This document shows, in pieces, positions 10,641 through 21,788 of a stretch of DNA of 64,000 nt. The translations under genes were made by a program, and so were the position numbers. The stretch is from contig JYIP02000003.1 of the NCBI GenBank assembly GCA_001051155.2, positions 868,001 to 932,000 of the forward strand, read 5' to 3'. Under the pieces are notes generated by a model, which saw only the letters and a program-made list of their open reading frames with translations, ran no database searches and was not told the DNA's origin. Source of the stretch: Chrysoporthe austroafricana. Lineage: Eukaryota > Ascomycota > Sordariomycetes > Diaporthales > Cryphonectriaceae. How positions within the stretch are numbered: position 1 is the first letter of the stretch; every line of letters begins with the position of its first letter.

Positions 10641-11966
10641 GGTCGCGGCGGCGCTCGGGCGAGACGCAGGGTGGTGGCGGTAGCGGAGAGGTGTTGTGCG
10701 CCGTCTGTCGTTGAAATGATGCGGTTTGGAGGGGCTCGGCGGCAGGCCAAAAATTCGGCCTTGGGGGTCTGGGCCGATTGAGAAGGCGGGGAGGGCTGCA
10801 CTGCTGACTTACACGCGGCGCCAGGCCGACCATGTCGGCCAACGACTCGACATTGTCTTGGCGTACTTAAGTAGCCTAGAATGTGCGTATGACTATGTGT
10901 TATCAGAATATGAGTTGTGGACCTAGCTGGGTCTCTCGCAGACACGCAACCAAGAGTTGTAACTTCGCACAGGCTCGTAGAGGTGCGCATGCCTCCAGGG
11001 CTCGGAAGTGAGATGGCGCCACCACTTAACCATATCCCGAGTTCAACGAGGATTCAAGGTCTCTTCAAGGACGCAGTGGGAGAGGAATTCTTTCGAAAGA
11101 TGCCTACCGCCCTGTCTAGCGATGCGATGCTCCCAGATTTTCAAGGTTGCACTTTTAGTAGTAACGAACGCATGGTGGCCAGGCAGCCGTGAGTTTATAA
11201 TAACTAAGAATTCTCAAAATGACTCCTTTGAAGAACACCCTACATAGTAATGCGCTACATTCAGCCTTTTAGAGTACCTGACATTATACTACAATCTAAA
11301 TAAGCGTGGGTTGCTGGTATTATATGAAGACAAGATGTACAGTGCAGCTCCTATATTACGAGCTTTCTCAAGGACAATCCTCTGACCCCTTCAGAATCTG
11401 CGTTCCTGCACCACACCAATAACCAAAACAAATTTGCTTTGTATACGCTCCAGAAAGCACATTCACTTCTAAGTAGGGGACTAAACGACAAATCTTAGGG
11501 AAATCTAACATCAACATCGTCCAGAAGCATGAGTCTTGACAAGGATGCCTTCCTTGAAGAGACAGTCCAATAGTGGTAAGAGTAGGAATGAGCGGCCTCG
11601 CGCGAAGCCACGGACGCCATTGGGTTTCGGTACGCGTGGTGCAGAGGGTGTTCCCTACTCGCTCCAGCTTCCAAGAAGACTTGATTCTCTTCTTCCCCTT
11701 TTCTCAACAAGTACTCCAGCACCGTCGGCTCTCTAGTCTTGAGGACTTGTGTCTCCATTGTCCGTGTTATACTGCGATCGGACAATCCTTACTGTTGAAG
11801 TATCAAGCACTAAATTGTGACTCCTGAGCAGTAAATGCATGACCCCAAAATCAGCGATGCTGATCTGGAAGTTATGAAAGGCGAGGCGTCGAGATCCACC
11901 CGGGTCAGCTCGCTGCAGGATCTCGAGGAGGAGGGCAGGTCTCTTCTTCCCGAGAGATCTCGAAGT

Positions 11967-12481
11967 CTAATGCGTGACTTCATCGAGGTCAAACTCAATG
12001 ATATCTTCGTCGTCACGAAAACTTTGAGGGGGCATTACTGGCAAGCGAAATTTTTTACATAAAGGCGTGGAAGATCGAAAGCGTGGTGCTCATCGAGACA
12101 TCTTACAGGCACACCGGGCTTGGACTTCTTGCCCGCATCCTGCTATAGTTGCATGGATACTGGAAGCTGCTCACCTTGTCTGCCGCCTCCTCCGACCACT
12201 GTGGGCCGAACCGGTGGCGAGACGCCTCAGGAACGCGGCCTTCTCCTTCCTCGTCACCGCTACCTTGGTGACGGTGCCGTCCCCATTGGTTGTCTCTACA
12301 GGCTGCTTAGTCAATTATCCAGTGATTCATTATCCCACACCCTACAACATCTGATAGAGGCGTGGGAGTATGGAGTCTTACCAGTGGCAGACGACGAGGG
12401 GGTGGTGGTAGCAGCCGAAGCCGCACCTGTCTTCTTGGGAGTCACGCCGCCGAAGTTCTCCGCGACATCGTCTTCCGTCAT
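11967..12481 (-). pseudogene. possible small spliced gene or gene relic, unknown product
   Basis: Four short segments join in phase across GT-AG junctions: 12481-12382, 12295-12175, 12139-12107 and 12021-11967 (102 residues). The first begins MTEDDVAENFGGVTPKK and continues into a Ser/Thr/Ala-rich linker; the last reads DDEDIIEFDLDEVTH before TAG. The second proposed intron would be only 35 nt, which is suspiciously short. After the TAG the same frame stays open for another 77 codons to 11733, and an open minus-strand frame follows in another phase (11,785-11,495). This fits either a real short protein or a longer gene broken by a nonsense mutation and frameshift. I recognise no family, and other frames in the interval are also open, so this remains weak. 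Confidence 0.22.
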
Positions 12482-13813
12482 AATGGGCGGCGGGCGCAAG
12501 ACCGGCAAAGATCTGGTCGTAGGTCGTGTCCTTCTGGCAAGGTTCTACCATCACAAAATGAATAGCACATACATAATCCCTTAACAACAATCTATCAGTT
12601 TAAATGATGTTTCTGGACCAGCCATGCCATGTATGTGGATGCTCTATCTGATGGGCGACTTTAGTTGATGCCCTCAACCCTGGACATGTTTGCTTCAGCA
12701 AACACCGACGGTTGGTATAGCGCCAAGCCTCTGTTCTCAGCGTGCTCGGTAACGAGAAGTCCAGTGTGCAGCCTGGAAATAGAATTCAACAACGGGTCAA
12801 TGCATGCGGCGGTGATACGTGTAGAATTTAGTGTAACTGAATCGTTGCAGCTCTCCATGATCAGAATCGGATAGATGTGATGATGGTACAGAAGAATACA
12901 ATGATTGCTAGTACTCACGAGCGTACCACCTGGACTGGTCGGCCGACTCAGCTGAAGTCGACGGCCATCCTGCACGTCTACGCGCTGCACTTGTCAAGAG
13001 GACAGCCAAAGTCTAGAGACCGTGTGCTTCAAAAATGCGAGACTCAGTCTCAGCCCTCCTTCGCTTTCCAGACCATAGTCCAGTCTCCAACGTTTCTGTG
13101 AGGCTTGTTTGTTTTATATTGTACGTAAGCCGTTAAGTTAGGTGTTCAGTGGAAAATATGCTGGTGGTTTATTATCATCTACAAGGCTGTCCCGGAATTA
13201 GCTATTCCGGAGTGAAGACGCGACTGATTGTACTGTTATGATGAGTGGTATAAAGCCAAACTTATACCCAAGCATTGCCTACAAGCAGGACGGTCAGCCC
13301 CCTCTAGACTTGAAACTACGCAGTATTGGTCATTCTCTCGCTCAAATTGACTGCCGCCAAATGCTTTGCATGCTCGAGACGCAGATCTCTCGAGGATGTG
13401 TGCTCATAAACATTTGTCTCTTGAGTATGCTGACGGTCATCGTCAAGACAATATTGTGTCTCGAGGGCAGACTCTGGTATTTTTGTTTGTGTAACATCCG
13501 GCCGGATAATCTACATTTCCAGGATATTGCTTGGCTCATCCTCCTCTGATATTCTTCGCTGCCTGCGCACGCTTCGGCGGACTGAGTCCGTGCTTTATTC
13601 GTGGGCTACGTCTTGCAAAGGCGCCCAATTTCTAGCTCATCGCCATTGTGTCCTTGCTTGAAATACAAATACCTTCTTGTCGATGTCAGGACTTGACGAT
13701 TAATTATATTGCTTAAGTGCTGCTTAAAACAGCCATCATGCGCGTAGTAAGTGCTAATTACAGCGCGGATTACGAGCAAAAAGTTCAGGGATACTTATAT
13801 TAACTAGATTCAA

Positions 13814-13839
13814 TTTTTTTTTTTTTTTTAAAAAAAAAA
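13814..13839. repeat. T16-A10 homopolymer junction
   Basis: Sixteen T directly followed by ten A, within the A+T-rich block. It could fold as a hairpin or mark the junction of inserted poly(A)-tailed DNA; no target-site duplication is evident by eye. Confidence 0.9.
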
Positions 13840-14334
13840 CTCGTTTTCGTAATTATTGCAGTGAAGTTCATACAGGTGCTGACAACAAATTAGAACATAA
13901 TGAAAATAATATATTGAACCAGATACAAGGTCCCCAACAAGAGAATGCTCTAGCGAGGGCAGAACGGCTGCTCCAGGACTCTGAACCTCTAGAAAAGGCT
14001 CTGATCAGCGCCCTCGCCATAGCGGCTGGGCGTCTATCGACGTCGAAAAATAGAGGAAAAGAAAGTAGAGCGGTCTATCTTCCAACATTCACAGACTGTA
14101 CGGTCCTGCATAGCGACGACGACCGAAGAGGAAGAGGTAAGGTTCAAATAAAAGAGAAGAAGACTGTCAATTGTTCTCACGAGCTAGTCCGGGTAGGGCA
14201 GAGAAACATGTATCCCTGGCCGCGAGACTGATCAGCAGCGCAAGTTAGCACACGCCGTCGACCAGCACCGGAACGACACCTGTGAATAATAGACCTGAAA
14301 AAAAATAGAATAAAATAAATACGGGGCATCATAA

Positions 14335-14340
14335 AAAATG
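14335..14340 (-). terminator. Pol III T-run after tRNA-Leu
   Basis: The plus strand has a run of A just left of the tRNA, giving a T6 stretch on the transcribed strand a few bases after the discriminator. This is the usual Pol III stop. Confidence 0.8.
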
Positions 14341-14341
14341 A

Positions 14342-14438
14342 TGACAAGACTGGGATTCGAACCCAGGCTCACAATGAATTGCGGTAAGAACATGGGAATG
14401 CCTAAACGCAACGCCTTAGACCACTCGGCCATCTTGCC
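14342..14438 (-). tRNA. tRNA-Leu(UAG) with a short intron
   Basis: Reads on the minus strand with acceptor stem GGCAAGA/TCTTGTC, D-stem GCC/GGC, anticodon stem TTGCG/CGCAA, a small variable-arm hairpin (TCA-TTG-TGA) and T-arm CTGGG-TTCGAAT-CCCAG, then discriminator A. The anticodon TAG is at 14404-14402. About 16 nt between the base after the anticodon and the last loop base (14400-14385) do not fit the loop and are the expected canonical intron position (37/38). The mature tRNA would be about 81 nt. A T run follows the 3' end within 5 nt, a Pol III terminator. Budding-yeast tRNA-Leu(UAG) also carries an intron. Boundaries are good to the base, except that the intron may slide by one. Confidence 0.95.
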
Positions 14439-15622
14439 AAATTCTACAATAGAAGGAATTCAAACAATGATATTCTTTCCTTGCTCGTTTTCCTGCTCTG
14501 TTCCTCCGTAATATACCGAAGTATCGGGTGCTGGTATTCTTTGAGAGCTGCTTCCGAATGACAGGCTTTCTCTGTTTCGCTCTTGTCAATTCTCTTTTGT
14601 ATGATGCCTGAATTATATTTTTCTTATATTTTCGATACCGTCGAGAGATATGGAGATGCTGTGGACGGGACACAACTTTGGGCGCTGCCACAACAGCAGA
14701 AGGCCGGTCCCCGGCGTCTTCTGGGGCCGCTAGGCGGTGCGAGTCGCATGGCACCAGGGGACGCTCGTCCCATGACAAATTCTACAGCTGTATGGCTACT
14801 GGATTTCGGCATATCCATTTCATGTTATATATCTTCATTTATGTCGTTCTTCTGTATATGTCAGGGTCCCTGGCCCTTTTAGGTCATGCGAGGTACGTAC
14901 CGGTACCGGTTACCATTGCCCTGGGTCATGGCCATGCCTGTTCCCGAAGAGCCTCATCAGCCGAGCAGCAACCAAGGAAGGAGCGACAGGGTGCGTGATA
15001 GGGGAGGAAAGCGTCAAGCGTCAAGGGGCACTAGTGACATCGATCACCGTTTTCCCATCGCAGGGCTCCAAGTTTCTACATGGTACATGGGAAGCAACTT
15101 CCCTTCTCTCCTTCTCATGGTTCCGGGTAGATAACACAGCATGAAACGGCATCGCGCACGGTACCAAGTAGACGGTCCCTCTAATTGCTATCTATGGAGG
15201 AGGTTATTGAGCCGGCGCAATCTGATATCTGGAGGAACCCAGGTGCTTCCACACTGCGGCCAATAGTTCGGCAGCATATGGCCCCGACCTACGGGCTTCC
15301 AAAGCCACCTGACAGTCGCTGCTGGCGCCTGTGTTTCACCCATGTGCACGGGACACTCGTATTGGGCATTGCAAGTCCTCATGGCGCCCAGGCCGGGCGG
15401 TGCGAAGAAGCCCGCCGCCAGCCGACATCACTTCGTAACCATCTCAGGCACGCCGTCAATAGCAGTGACGCGCCGTTCACATGCAGCCTCCCAGACCTCC
15501 CTCCTGCTTGCGCCCGTCCGCCCGCCGCCGGGCTGCCCGCCGGGGGCTCGAAGCCGCGCGCGACAGGTTCGGAGCACCGTTTCCTCTTTCGCTTCTGGTC
15601 GAGACATCCCAATGGACTCCCA
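14439..15622. other. intergenic, nothing recognised
   Basis: About 1.2 kb upstream of the tRNA (minus strand) and downstream of the PPIL3-type gene. Open frames are short and of mixed composition. I see no RNA gene or mobile element. Confidence 0.55.
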
Positions 15623-16367
15623 TCAGTCGGCCAGCGGATTCGCGTGCACTGTGATCCTGTCGATCCGCAGCTGCTCCTTCGGCCTGCTCTTCTTGTCGAT
15701 TTCCAGCGCCTCCATCTTCGCTAGGGTGGCCAGGCTGTCGTCGCCGATGACCTTGCCGAACACCGTGTTCAGCCCGTCCAGGTGGGGCGCCTTGTCGAAG
15801 AGGATGAAGAACTGCGACCCGTTGGTGCCCGGGCCCTTGTTCGCCATCGAGACGATGCCGCGCTGCGAGTGCCGTAGCGTGGGCTTGATCTCGTCCTCAA
15901 AGGTGCCGCCCCAGATGGAGCGCCCGCCCTTGGGGTTCTCGGGCGGGGACGGGTTCGCGGGCGCGCCGGTCTGGATCATGAAGGAGGGTATGAGCCGGTG
16001 GAAGGGGGAGGCGTCGTAGTAATGCGATGCGCAGAGGGCGAGAAAGTTCTGGACGCGCGGCTCGGGTCAGCAAGGTTGCGCCGGGCTGCAACGAAGGTGG
16101 AATAGGGGGGGGGGGGAACTCGCCTCTGCGGTCTTGGGGACGCTCTCGCAGAACACCTCGATCTTGATGTCCCCGAGGGTGGTGTGCTGGCCGGCGACGG
16201 GTGTCAGCGCCTGCTCTTCCTGGGTGGTCTCGACGCGGCGGGAGAACCACCGGAGCTGCTGCGAGGGCAGGGCACTGGGGGAGGCGCCCTTGCGACAGCT
16301 CCCGCAATATGCATCCCACCAGAAGGGGGAAATGAATCACGGATTGACCTACCAGAGTGACTGACAT
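15623..16367 (-). CDS. cyp10: PPIL3-type cyclophilin (peptidyl-prolyl isomerase-like 3)
   Basis: Three exons, 16367-16353, 16186-16124 and 16048-15623, give 167 residues, close to the 161-residue human PPIL3. The protein is essentially one cyclophilin domain. It opens MSVTLHTTLGDIKIEVFCE, followed by KTAENFLALC, the active-site strand FHRLIPSFMIQTG, GTNGSQFFI, and HLDGLNTVFGKV, where His replaces the Trp of cyclophilin A as in PPIL3. The family is found in spliceosomes; the reaction is cis-trans isomerisation of Xaa-Pro bonds. Intron 1 follows a 15-nt first coding exon. Intron 2 (75 nt) has a GC donor (GCGAGT) instead of GT, with a normal CAG acceptor and CTGAC branch point; only this junction gives the conserved KTAENF sequence. 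The protein assignment is firm, and the splice sites are supported by reading frame and family sequence. Confidence 0.93.
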
Positions 16368-18741
16368 GGTGGGCTCTTCTGTGGGTGGCAAGGCGTTGGT
16401 CCTGTCATGACGGCATCCGGCATTGCTGTTCGCGATAGAGGGGCAGTTTTCTGGGCCTAAGCTCGGGGTGCCCCCCAGGCGGCCTGGAGCTTCCCCTGTC
16501 GGTTCAGTAACATGTGATTGGAGCGCAGCAAATAAGGCTCAGATCGGCCCCCCTGCTGCTACGGAGGTACGTCGTACCCAGCATACGGGAGCACGCGACC
16601 GCGCGAGCATTCCACAGCCCCCGGAGGCCAGGCACCAGGGCCAGCTCGGCCTGCTCGGGGCAGCTCTGACTGGATCGTCAACGTTGTTGATCCGATGCCG
16701 ATCCGACACTACATCCAGACCTAGCAACCGAGTAGCTCTCGTGCGGAGCGGTCTAGAGTCCAGGGACGGGCACAACGTTCCTGGCGAGAGGGCGCGCGGC
16801 GTCTCGAGGGTATGGCGACGGGCGCTGTCGGCGGTCCGCTGCCCCGCCTGGGCACTGCCGTGAGTCGTCCATTGGTGATTCGCCACGGGCTGAGGGGGCC
16901 AAATGCGGCTCGTCATGGTGTGTGGGTGTCAGAGAGCCATGGCTGCTAGTCAGTGATAGGGCTATCGTGACATGCATGTATGTGCATGGGCGTGCTACCC
17001 TCTGCCTCGGGAAGCCCTCAGCAGACCTGCCTGCATAGGAACGGGCACCTGGCCGGCTTCCACGGCTGCCCCCTTTTCTGCCCCTACTCTTGCAGTACTG
17101 CTATGTGAACCCGCCTAGGTATCACGGACACATAACTCTGGTAGGAGGGGAATGTGCCAGACGGGGCCCTCTGTGATGCGACAAGCCCATGGCCTGCAGA
17201 GACAGGGGCCTCCTAGCGTAGATCCTCGCTGCTAGCGTCAACAACACCCAGCGTCGCCCAGGGAAACCCTTTTTTCCCTTTCCCCCCTCGGCCATACTGT
17301 GCTGTGTGTGTGCGTAGTGCAGTTGAGTTGCCCCGTACTGTCGCTGTCGTGCTCATGAAGCTAGCTGGTCGGCATGCATTATTTCTGATATCCCTCGCCC
17401 TCGAGCCTCCGCACTGTATCCTCTTCTCCTCCCCTTGATTTCCCACCTAGCGGCTTGCTCTGTGGACCTGGACCCCCCATCGCGTTGCTACCCCATAGCA
17501 AAAGGTCGCTGCAGGTGCGCCTGTAAGTAGACCCTCGACGACAGCAACCTGCTGCGTCCCCTGTCCTCCAGCCTTCTCTGCGCATGGCGCCGAATGCCTT
17601 CAATATATCCCCGATGCTGCTCGCGCTGGACCGGGGCTCCGTCTGACCCACAAGCCCGCCCTCCTGGGCCGGGCTTGGGCCGTCGGATCCTCCCCATCTC
17701 GCTGTGCCTGCTCCTGAGCTGATGACAGTCCTGCTGACAGGTCCCCGTTAAATCCGTCGACCACGAGTCCTCTCCGGCAGCCTGGGTGCCTAAGGACCCC
17801 CGTCCCCAATCTCGACTGCAGCAGAGGCGATCCTTTGCCGTGGTGCCTCCAAGCCATCCCGGCCTGCCCTGCCCAATAGGAACCCCACTGCAGCCAACCA
17901 GCTCGGTCGGTCTGGATCCTGTTCACAGCGCTTGCACCACCGCTGCGGCCGCTCGGAGAGACCCCAGCACACAGACTCGGGTGCGCCCTACCGGGAGGGC
18001 ATCGACGCCGTCTTGGGCTGCGGTGTGGAGCGGGGTGGGGACATCCAGCCAGGCGCACTCGTAGCACCAGTACCAGGGACATGCGAGCGGCTGAGGCGAC
18101 CGAGCTACGGTACAGACAGGGCAGGACTTCTTTCACTCGGTCACGTCTCGACCTCTTTTAAACTTGCTGTTCTGTTCCTGAACCCGCGCCGACACGCTCT
18201 TCGATTCCCCTCCTCTCCAGCAGCCTCCCTGACCGCCGGCTGGCCTGTGTTCCGCAGCTCCCTCCCATTGCGACTCGACGAGGTGGCAGCCCGCACACCA
18301 CCTCGGCCCTGCCGCTTGACCTGCAGCCAAAGTCCTAGACGATCTCACCCACCTGAGCAACCACGGCGACTCCTCACTTCGGAACCTCTGCACGCCTTCG
18401 GTCACCACGCCTCCCACTCTGGCGAAGGCATACCCGAGCTCTGCGTCCCATCCTCCCGCTGCCTCGAGGGCGCAGCGAGCCAGGAAACCCGCGTCCATTC
18501 TTGCGCCCGCGACCGACGAGACCAAAAGCCTGCTTGCTGCCCTGCCCGGCCCTGCCCTGCCCTGCCCGCCTTCGTCCAGTACCCCACATCGTCCCGGCTG
18601 CAGCCACGCCTGACAGCCTCGAGGCCGCGAGGCCGGCATTCGCACGCCGTCCACGTCTATGATTCTCCCCGCCGGTGCCCTACACATACATACACGCCGC
18701 GCTCCGCCAGCACCCGCAGCCCCCGCAGCTTTGCGACAGCC
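16368..18741. other. divergent intergenic region, 2.4 kb
   Basis: This separates the PPIL3-type gene (-) from the arrestin-fold gene (+) and should contain both promoters. The right part (about 17,900-18,741) is C-rich with few stops and probably is a long 5' leader. It happens to be open in frame with the downstream ATG from 17,932, but the residues are Arg/Pro/Ser/His/Cys-rich with no protein-like pattern. I see no RNA gene or repeat. Confidence 0.55.
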
Positions 18742-20108
18742 ATGGCGGCGTTCGTCCGGGTCTCCGGGCCGCCGAATAGCAGCTTTTTGGTCGGGTACCC
18801 CGGTATATCGGCAACGCTGGTGAGTCGAGGCCCTGCATGCCGTTGCAGCTAGCCCGCGGAAGGTTTTCGCGGGCGCGCAAAGCTTCCCTACCCACCCGGC
18901 ACTAACCACACGCTTCCTGCAGCCGCGCATAGAAGGCAAGGTCGAAATAAGACCGTCACAGGGCTATTCCATGCCGGTCGCGATATCGCTGGTGCGGATA
19001 TGTCTACAGAGAAGAGAAACGATACACCCCGCCGCCGAGAACGTCGCCAAGCGACACTTGGGCACGCCGAGGAGGGAGACTGTTGATGTGGTCGGGAAAG
19101 AGCTGCTCTTGTTCAGGTGCCAGGCCGGCAAGGAGGCCGAGAGCGTGATCGCGATGGACCTGCCGTTTGTGCTCTTCATACCATATGGCAGGGGCGGCGA
19201 GGAGACCAACAGGAGGATACCGCCCGCATCGCTGCAGCTACCCTCGCGGACGGCGGAGACGCTCTACGAGCTGGTTGTGACGGTACAGCAGGGCGCGAGC
19301 ACGCAGAACAAGTACGCCTTCCCGGTGCCACTGCAGAGGTACGACACGCTGTCGACCTTCGGAATGTACAACCGGCCCGAGTCCAAGGTGGTGACGGCGG
19401 ACAACCTGGTGACGCTGGGGATATCCCTTCCGAAATGGAGCTATGGCCCCTGCGACCCCATCACGGTGTACATTAAGCTTGCGCCGAATGCGGACTGGGT
19501 GAACAAGGCGAAGAAGGTCACGATTAGGAGCATCACGCTGGCGATCGAGGAGGAAATCACATACAACCCCGAGGGCGACGAGCCGACGAAGAAAGTCAAC
19601 AAGATTGCAAAGCACACACAGCCTGTCGGCGCTAAGTTGCCGGAGGCTGGCTATGTTACTAACTTGGGCTTGGTGTTCCCGTCGAAGGATCTGAGAGACT
19701 CGGAAGGGATCGTCAAGAGGGGCAAGGCCGGGTTTCCGATGTACGAGGTCTCTGCATTCACGACGACGTCGACCCTCTACAAGATCGAGTTCTTCCTGAG
19801 CATCAAGGTATGGACTGCTGACAGGCGCAGACCTGACACCCGGGCCCAAGCTGACCTTCATATAGGCCCAGATGAGCTCAGCTCGTGATATCACCCTGCG
19901 CCAGCCGATCGTGATATGTCCCATGGACCAGCAAGCCTGCAAGGAGGAGATGGACGCCATAGAACAGGCGGCGAAGGACGCCTCGCACGTCGACCCGAAC
20001 AACCCGATGCTGCCCGCAAGATCAATCGTCGTTGCTAATGACAGGGACGCTTTGCGACACCTGGGGCTCTGCACGGTCGGAGGGCAAAAGAAACCGCTGA
20101 TTGAATAA
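18742..20108 (+). CDS. arrestin-fold protein
   Basis: Exons 18742-18819, 18923-19807 and 19866-20108 give 401 residues. Both introns are phase 0; the first has a CTAAC branch point and the second a TATAG acceptor. The layout resembles fungal arrestin-domain proteins. An N-terminal beta-rich half begins with a short MAAFVRVSG exon and includes a basic strand CLQRRETIHP and a central strand GKELLLFRC. A second beta-sandwich half runs from about residue 150 (LGISLPKWSYGPCDPITVYI) to about 300. The C-terminal 80 residues contain a conserved-looking RDITLRQPIVICP strand. No PPxY motif is visible, so recruitment of a Nedd4-type ligase through PPxY, as in yeast ART adaptors, is not supported. Likely role: an adaptor in membrane protein trafficking or signalling. 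Family assignment is good, specific function unknown. The gene converges on HSF. Confidence 0.8.
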
Positions 20109-21788
20109 GCCACCCTTGACTCTTGGATGAGAAACCGGCATCGATTATACGATATCACTCATCTTGGGGTATTCTACCGAGCGAGCGGACCGCCCCGAGC
20201 CTCTCGACCTCGATGGGGCCCAGCAGCCTATGGCCCGACAAAAGCTCAAGCCTTTACTCAGATTTTAGGGATGCGCACACATGACCTACGCATCAGACCG
20301 GGCCCGGGAAGAGCGGAAGCTTCAGAACGCTATTCTCGCTCGCAATGGCACTGATTCTCGCATTACACCTCGGCCAGACGTATGGTCAGCTCCTTTTTGC
20401 TGTGCTGCATATGACGTGTGGGTTACATCAAGGTCTGGGATTCTCCGGATTCAACGGAGAATGCTGTACGCTTCTCACCCAGCCGGCCCCTTACTGCGCC
20501 GACTCTGGGTAGCAGGTAGTCATGGCACGGTAATAGTACCGAGCAGATACCTAGCCTCATCTACGCGCAATGGCTTACGATCAGGTGTGCCATATTGGAC
20601 CAAAGAATAAGAAGTCTTTCCCGGTCTTATCTTACTTAGCGACTGGCTGAAGGATCGCTGCCATCAATCGCCTGAGACCGACCACAACTTCCGCCGCTGC
20701 AGACAGCGCACATCCATGACGACGTTCCGAAGGCCTGGGGATTGACGAGATACCCAACACAATCTGCTTCCTCTCAGATCGCTTCTCTTTTCCTCCTGAG
20801 CCTTGTTTTCTTCAGATCGTGCTCGACGGCGGGTCGGACAGGGCTGGGACTGCGATGGGAGGGCGCCGCCACCGGTGCATTTTTTTTTTTTATTGCACGG
20901 CGTCAATAGGTTGAATCGATTCGGCATTCGGGCGTGCCGTGGGTGCTTACGCATGATTTGCTGATCATTGAAACACGAGCGAGAGGGCATTGGATGGGAA
21001 ATCGATCGGACCACGTAGGACACGATAGGATGCCGAGAACGGCAATTTTAAGGATATTCGGGTTGGGGAAAGGACCACCTACGTGGACCGGGGAGTAAGC
21101 GAGTGGTCGGGCATGCAAGCAAGCAAGCATGCGTGCCTGTGTGGGAAGTCTCAACGGGGATCTGATGTTGTATAGCACACACACTTACGCATGAGCCACT
21201 CCTTTGCGGAGCACCTACGGGCGGCTCCTACGGACGACGGCACGGACAGACTTCTGAGGGAGGAGAGAAGGAGTAGGATAGTGAGAATGAAACAGCTCAA
21301 ACTCCAAATTCTGACCGAAGGCCCCCCGCTACACCCTCTCATCCCGTGTAATGCAGAGGCTCGATGGCTGCCTAAAAGCAGGCGATATCATTGGCGTCTA
21401 TAACACTAGCTGAACGCGGGCGTGGGACGCAGCGCCCGATCTGCGGTGCGGAGGCCTGCCTGTACGCAGCGCGCCACTCAGTACGTCTCATCGCCGACCA
21501 TACCACCCTACCTCCTCGCCCTGGGCACCAGTTAGCATCCCTTCCTCGCCCCCCTCCCACGAGCTGGGACGTCTCGCTGTTTTCTGGCCCCCACCTGCCC
21601 ACAAACCCCCAAGTGACCCCCCCTCCCCCACACCGGGGCATAGGCGCATCTAGAATTCGCCCCGTTACCCGTCGGTAAGGCTGAGCCCACCTTCCCCTCA
21701 CAAGGTAACACAGAGCGGCCCAAGAGGGAGGGAGACACGTGGTCCCGCGTCGCTCAAGAAGTGAGAGAGCCTGTGGGTCTCTGGCAGC
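20109..21788. other. convergent intergenic region, nothing recognised
   Basis: 1.7 kb between the stop of the arrestin-fold gene and the HSF stop. It has one A/T homopolymer (T10 at about 20881-20890) and short open frames only. It should contain both 3' UTRs. Confidence 0.55.

Larger units (their letters stand above)
10641..14341. other. 3.7-kb gene-poor, A+T-rich block
   Basis: Base composition changes here from about 60% G+C to clearly A+T-rich, especially 11,200-11,500 and 13,100-14,340. It contains a T16/A10 run at 13,814-13,839 and a weak, possibly decayed coding stretch at about 11,500-12,560 (separate entry). An unsupported 105-codon plus-strand frame at 13,914-14,231 has a mildly protein-like Ala/Leu-rich start but no family I recognise. 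The composition could reflect an old RIP-mutated insertion, but no transposon protein is visible. Confidence 0.5.

Noticed and set aside
9538..10842. 434-codon minus-strand frame overlapping SEN54
   Set aside because: Off-frame shadow; the in-frame reading gives the recognisable Sen54 domain.
17932..18852. 306-codon plus-strand frame as an extended arrestin gene
   Set aside because: The upstream 270 codons have no protein-like pattern, and the conserved part begins at the ATG at 18742.
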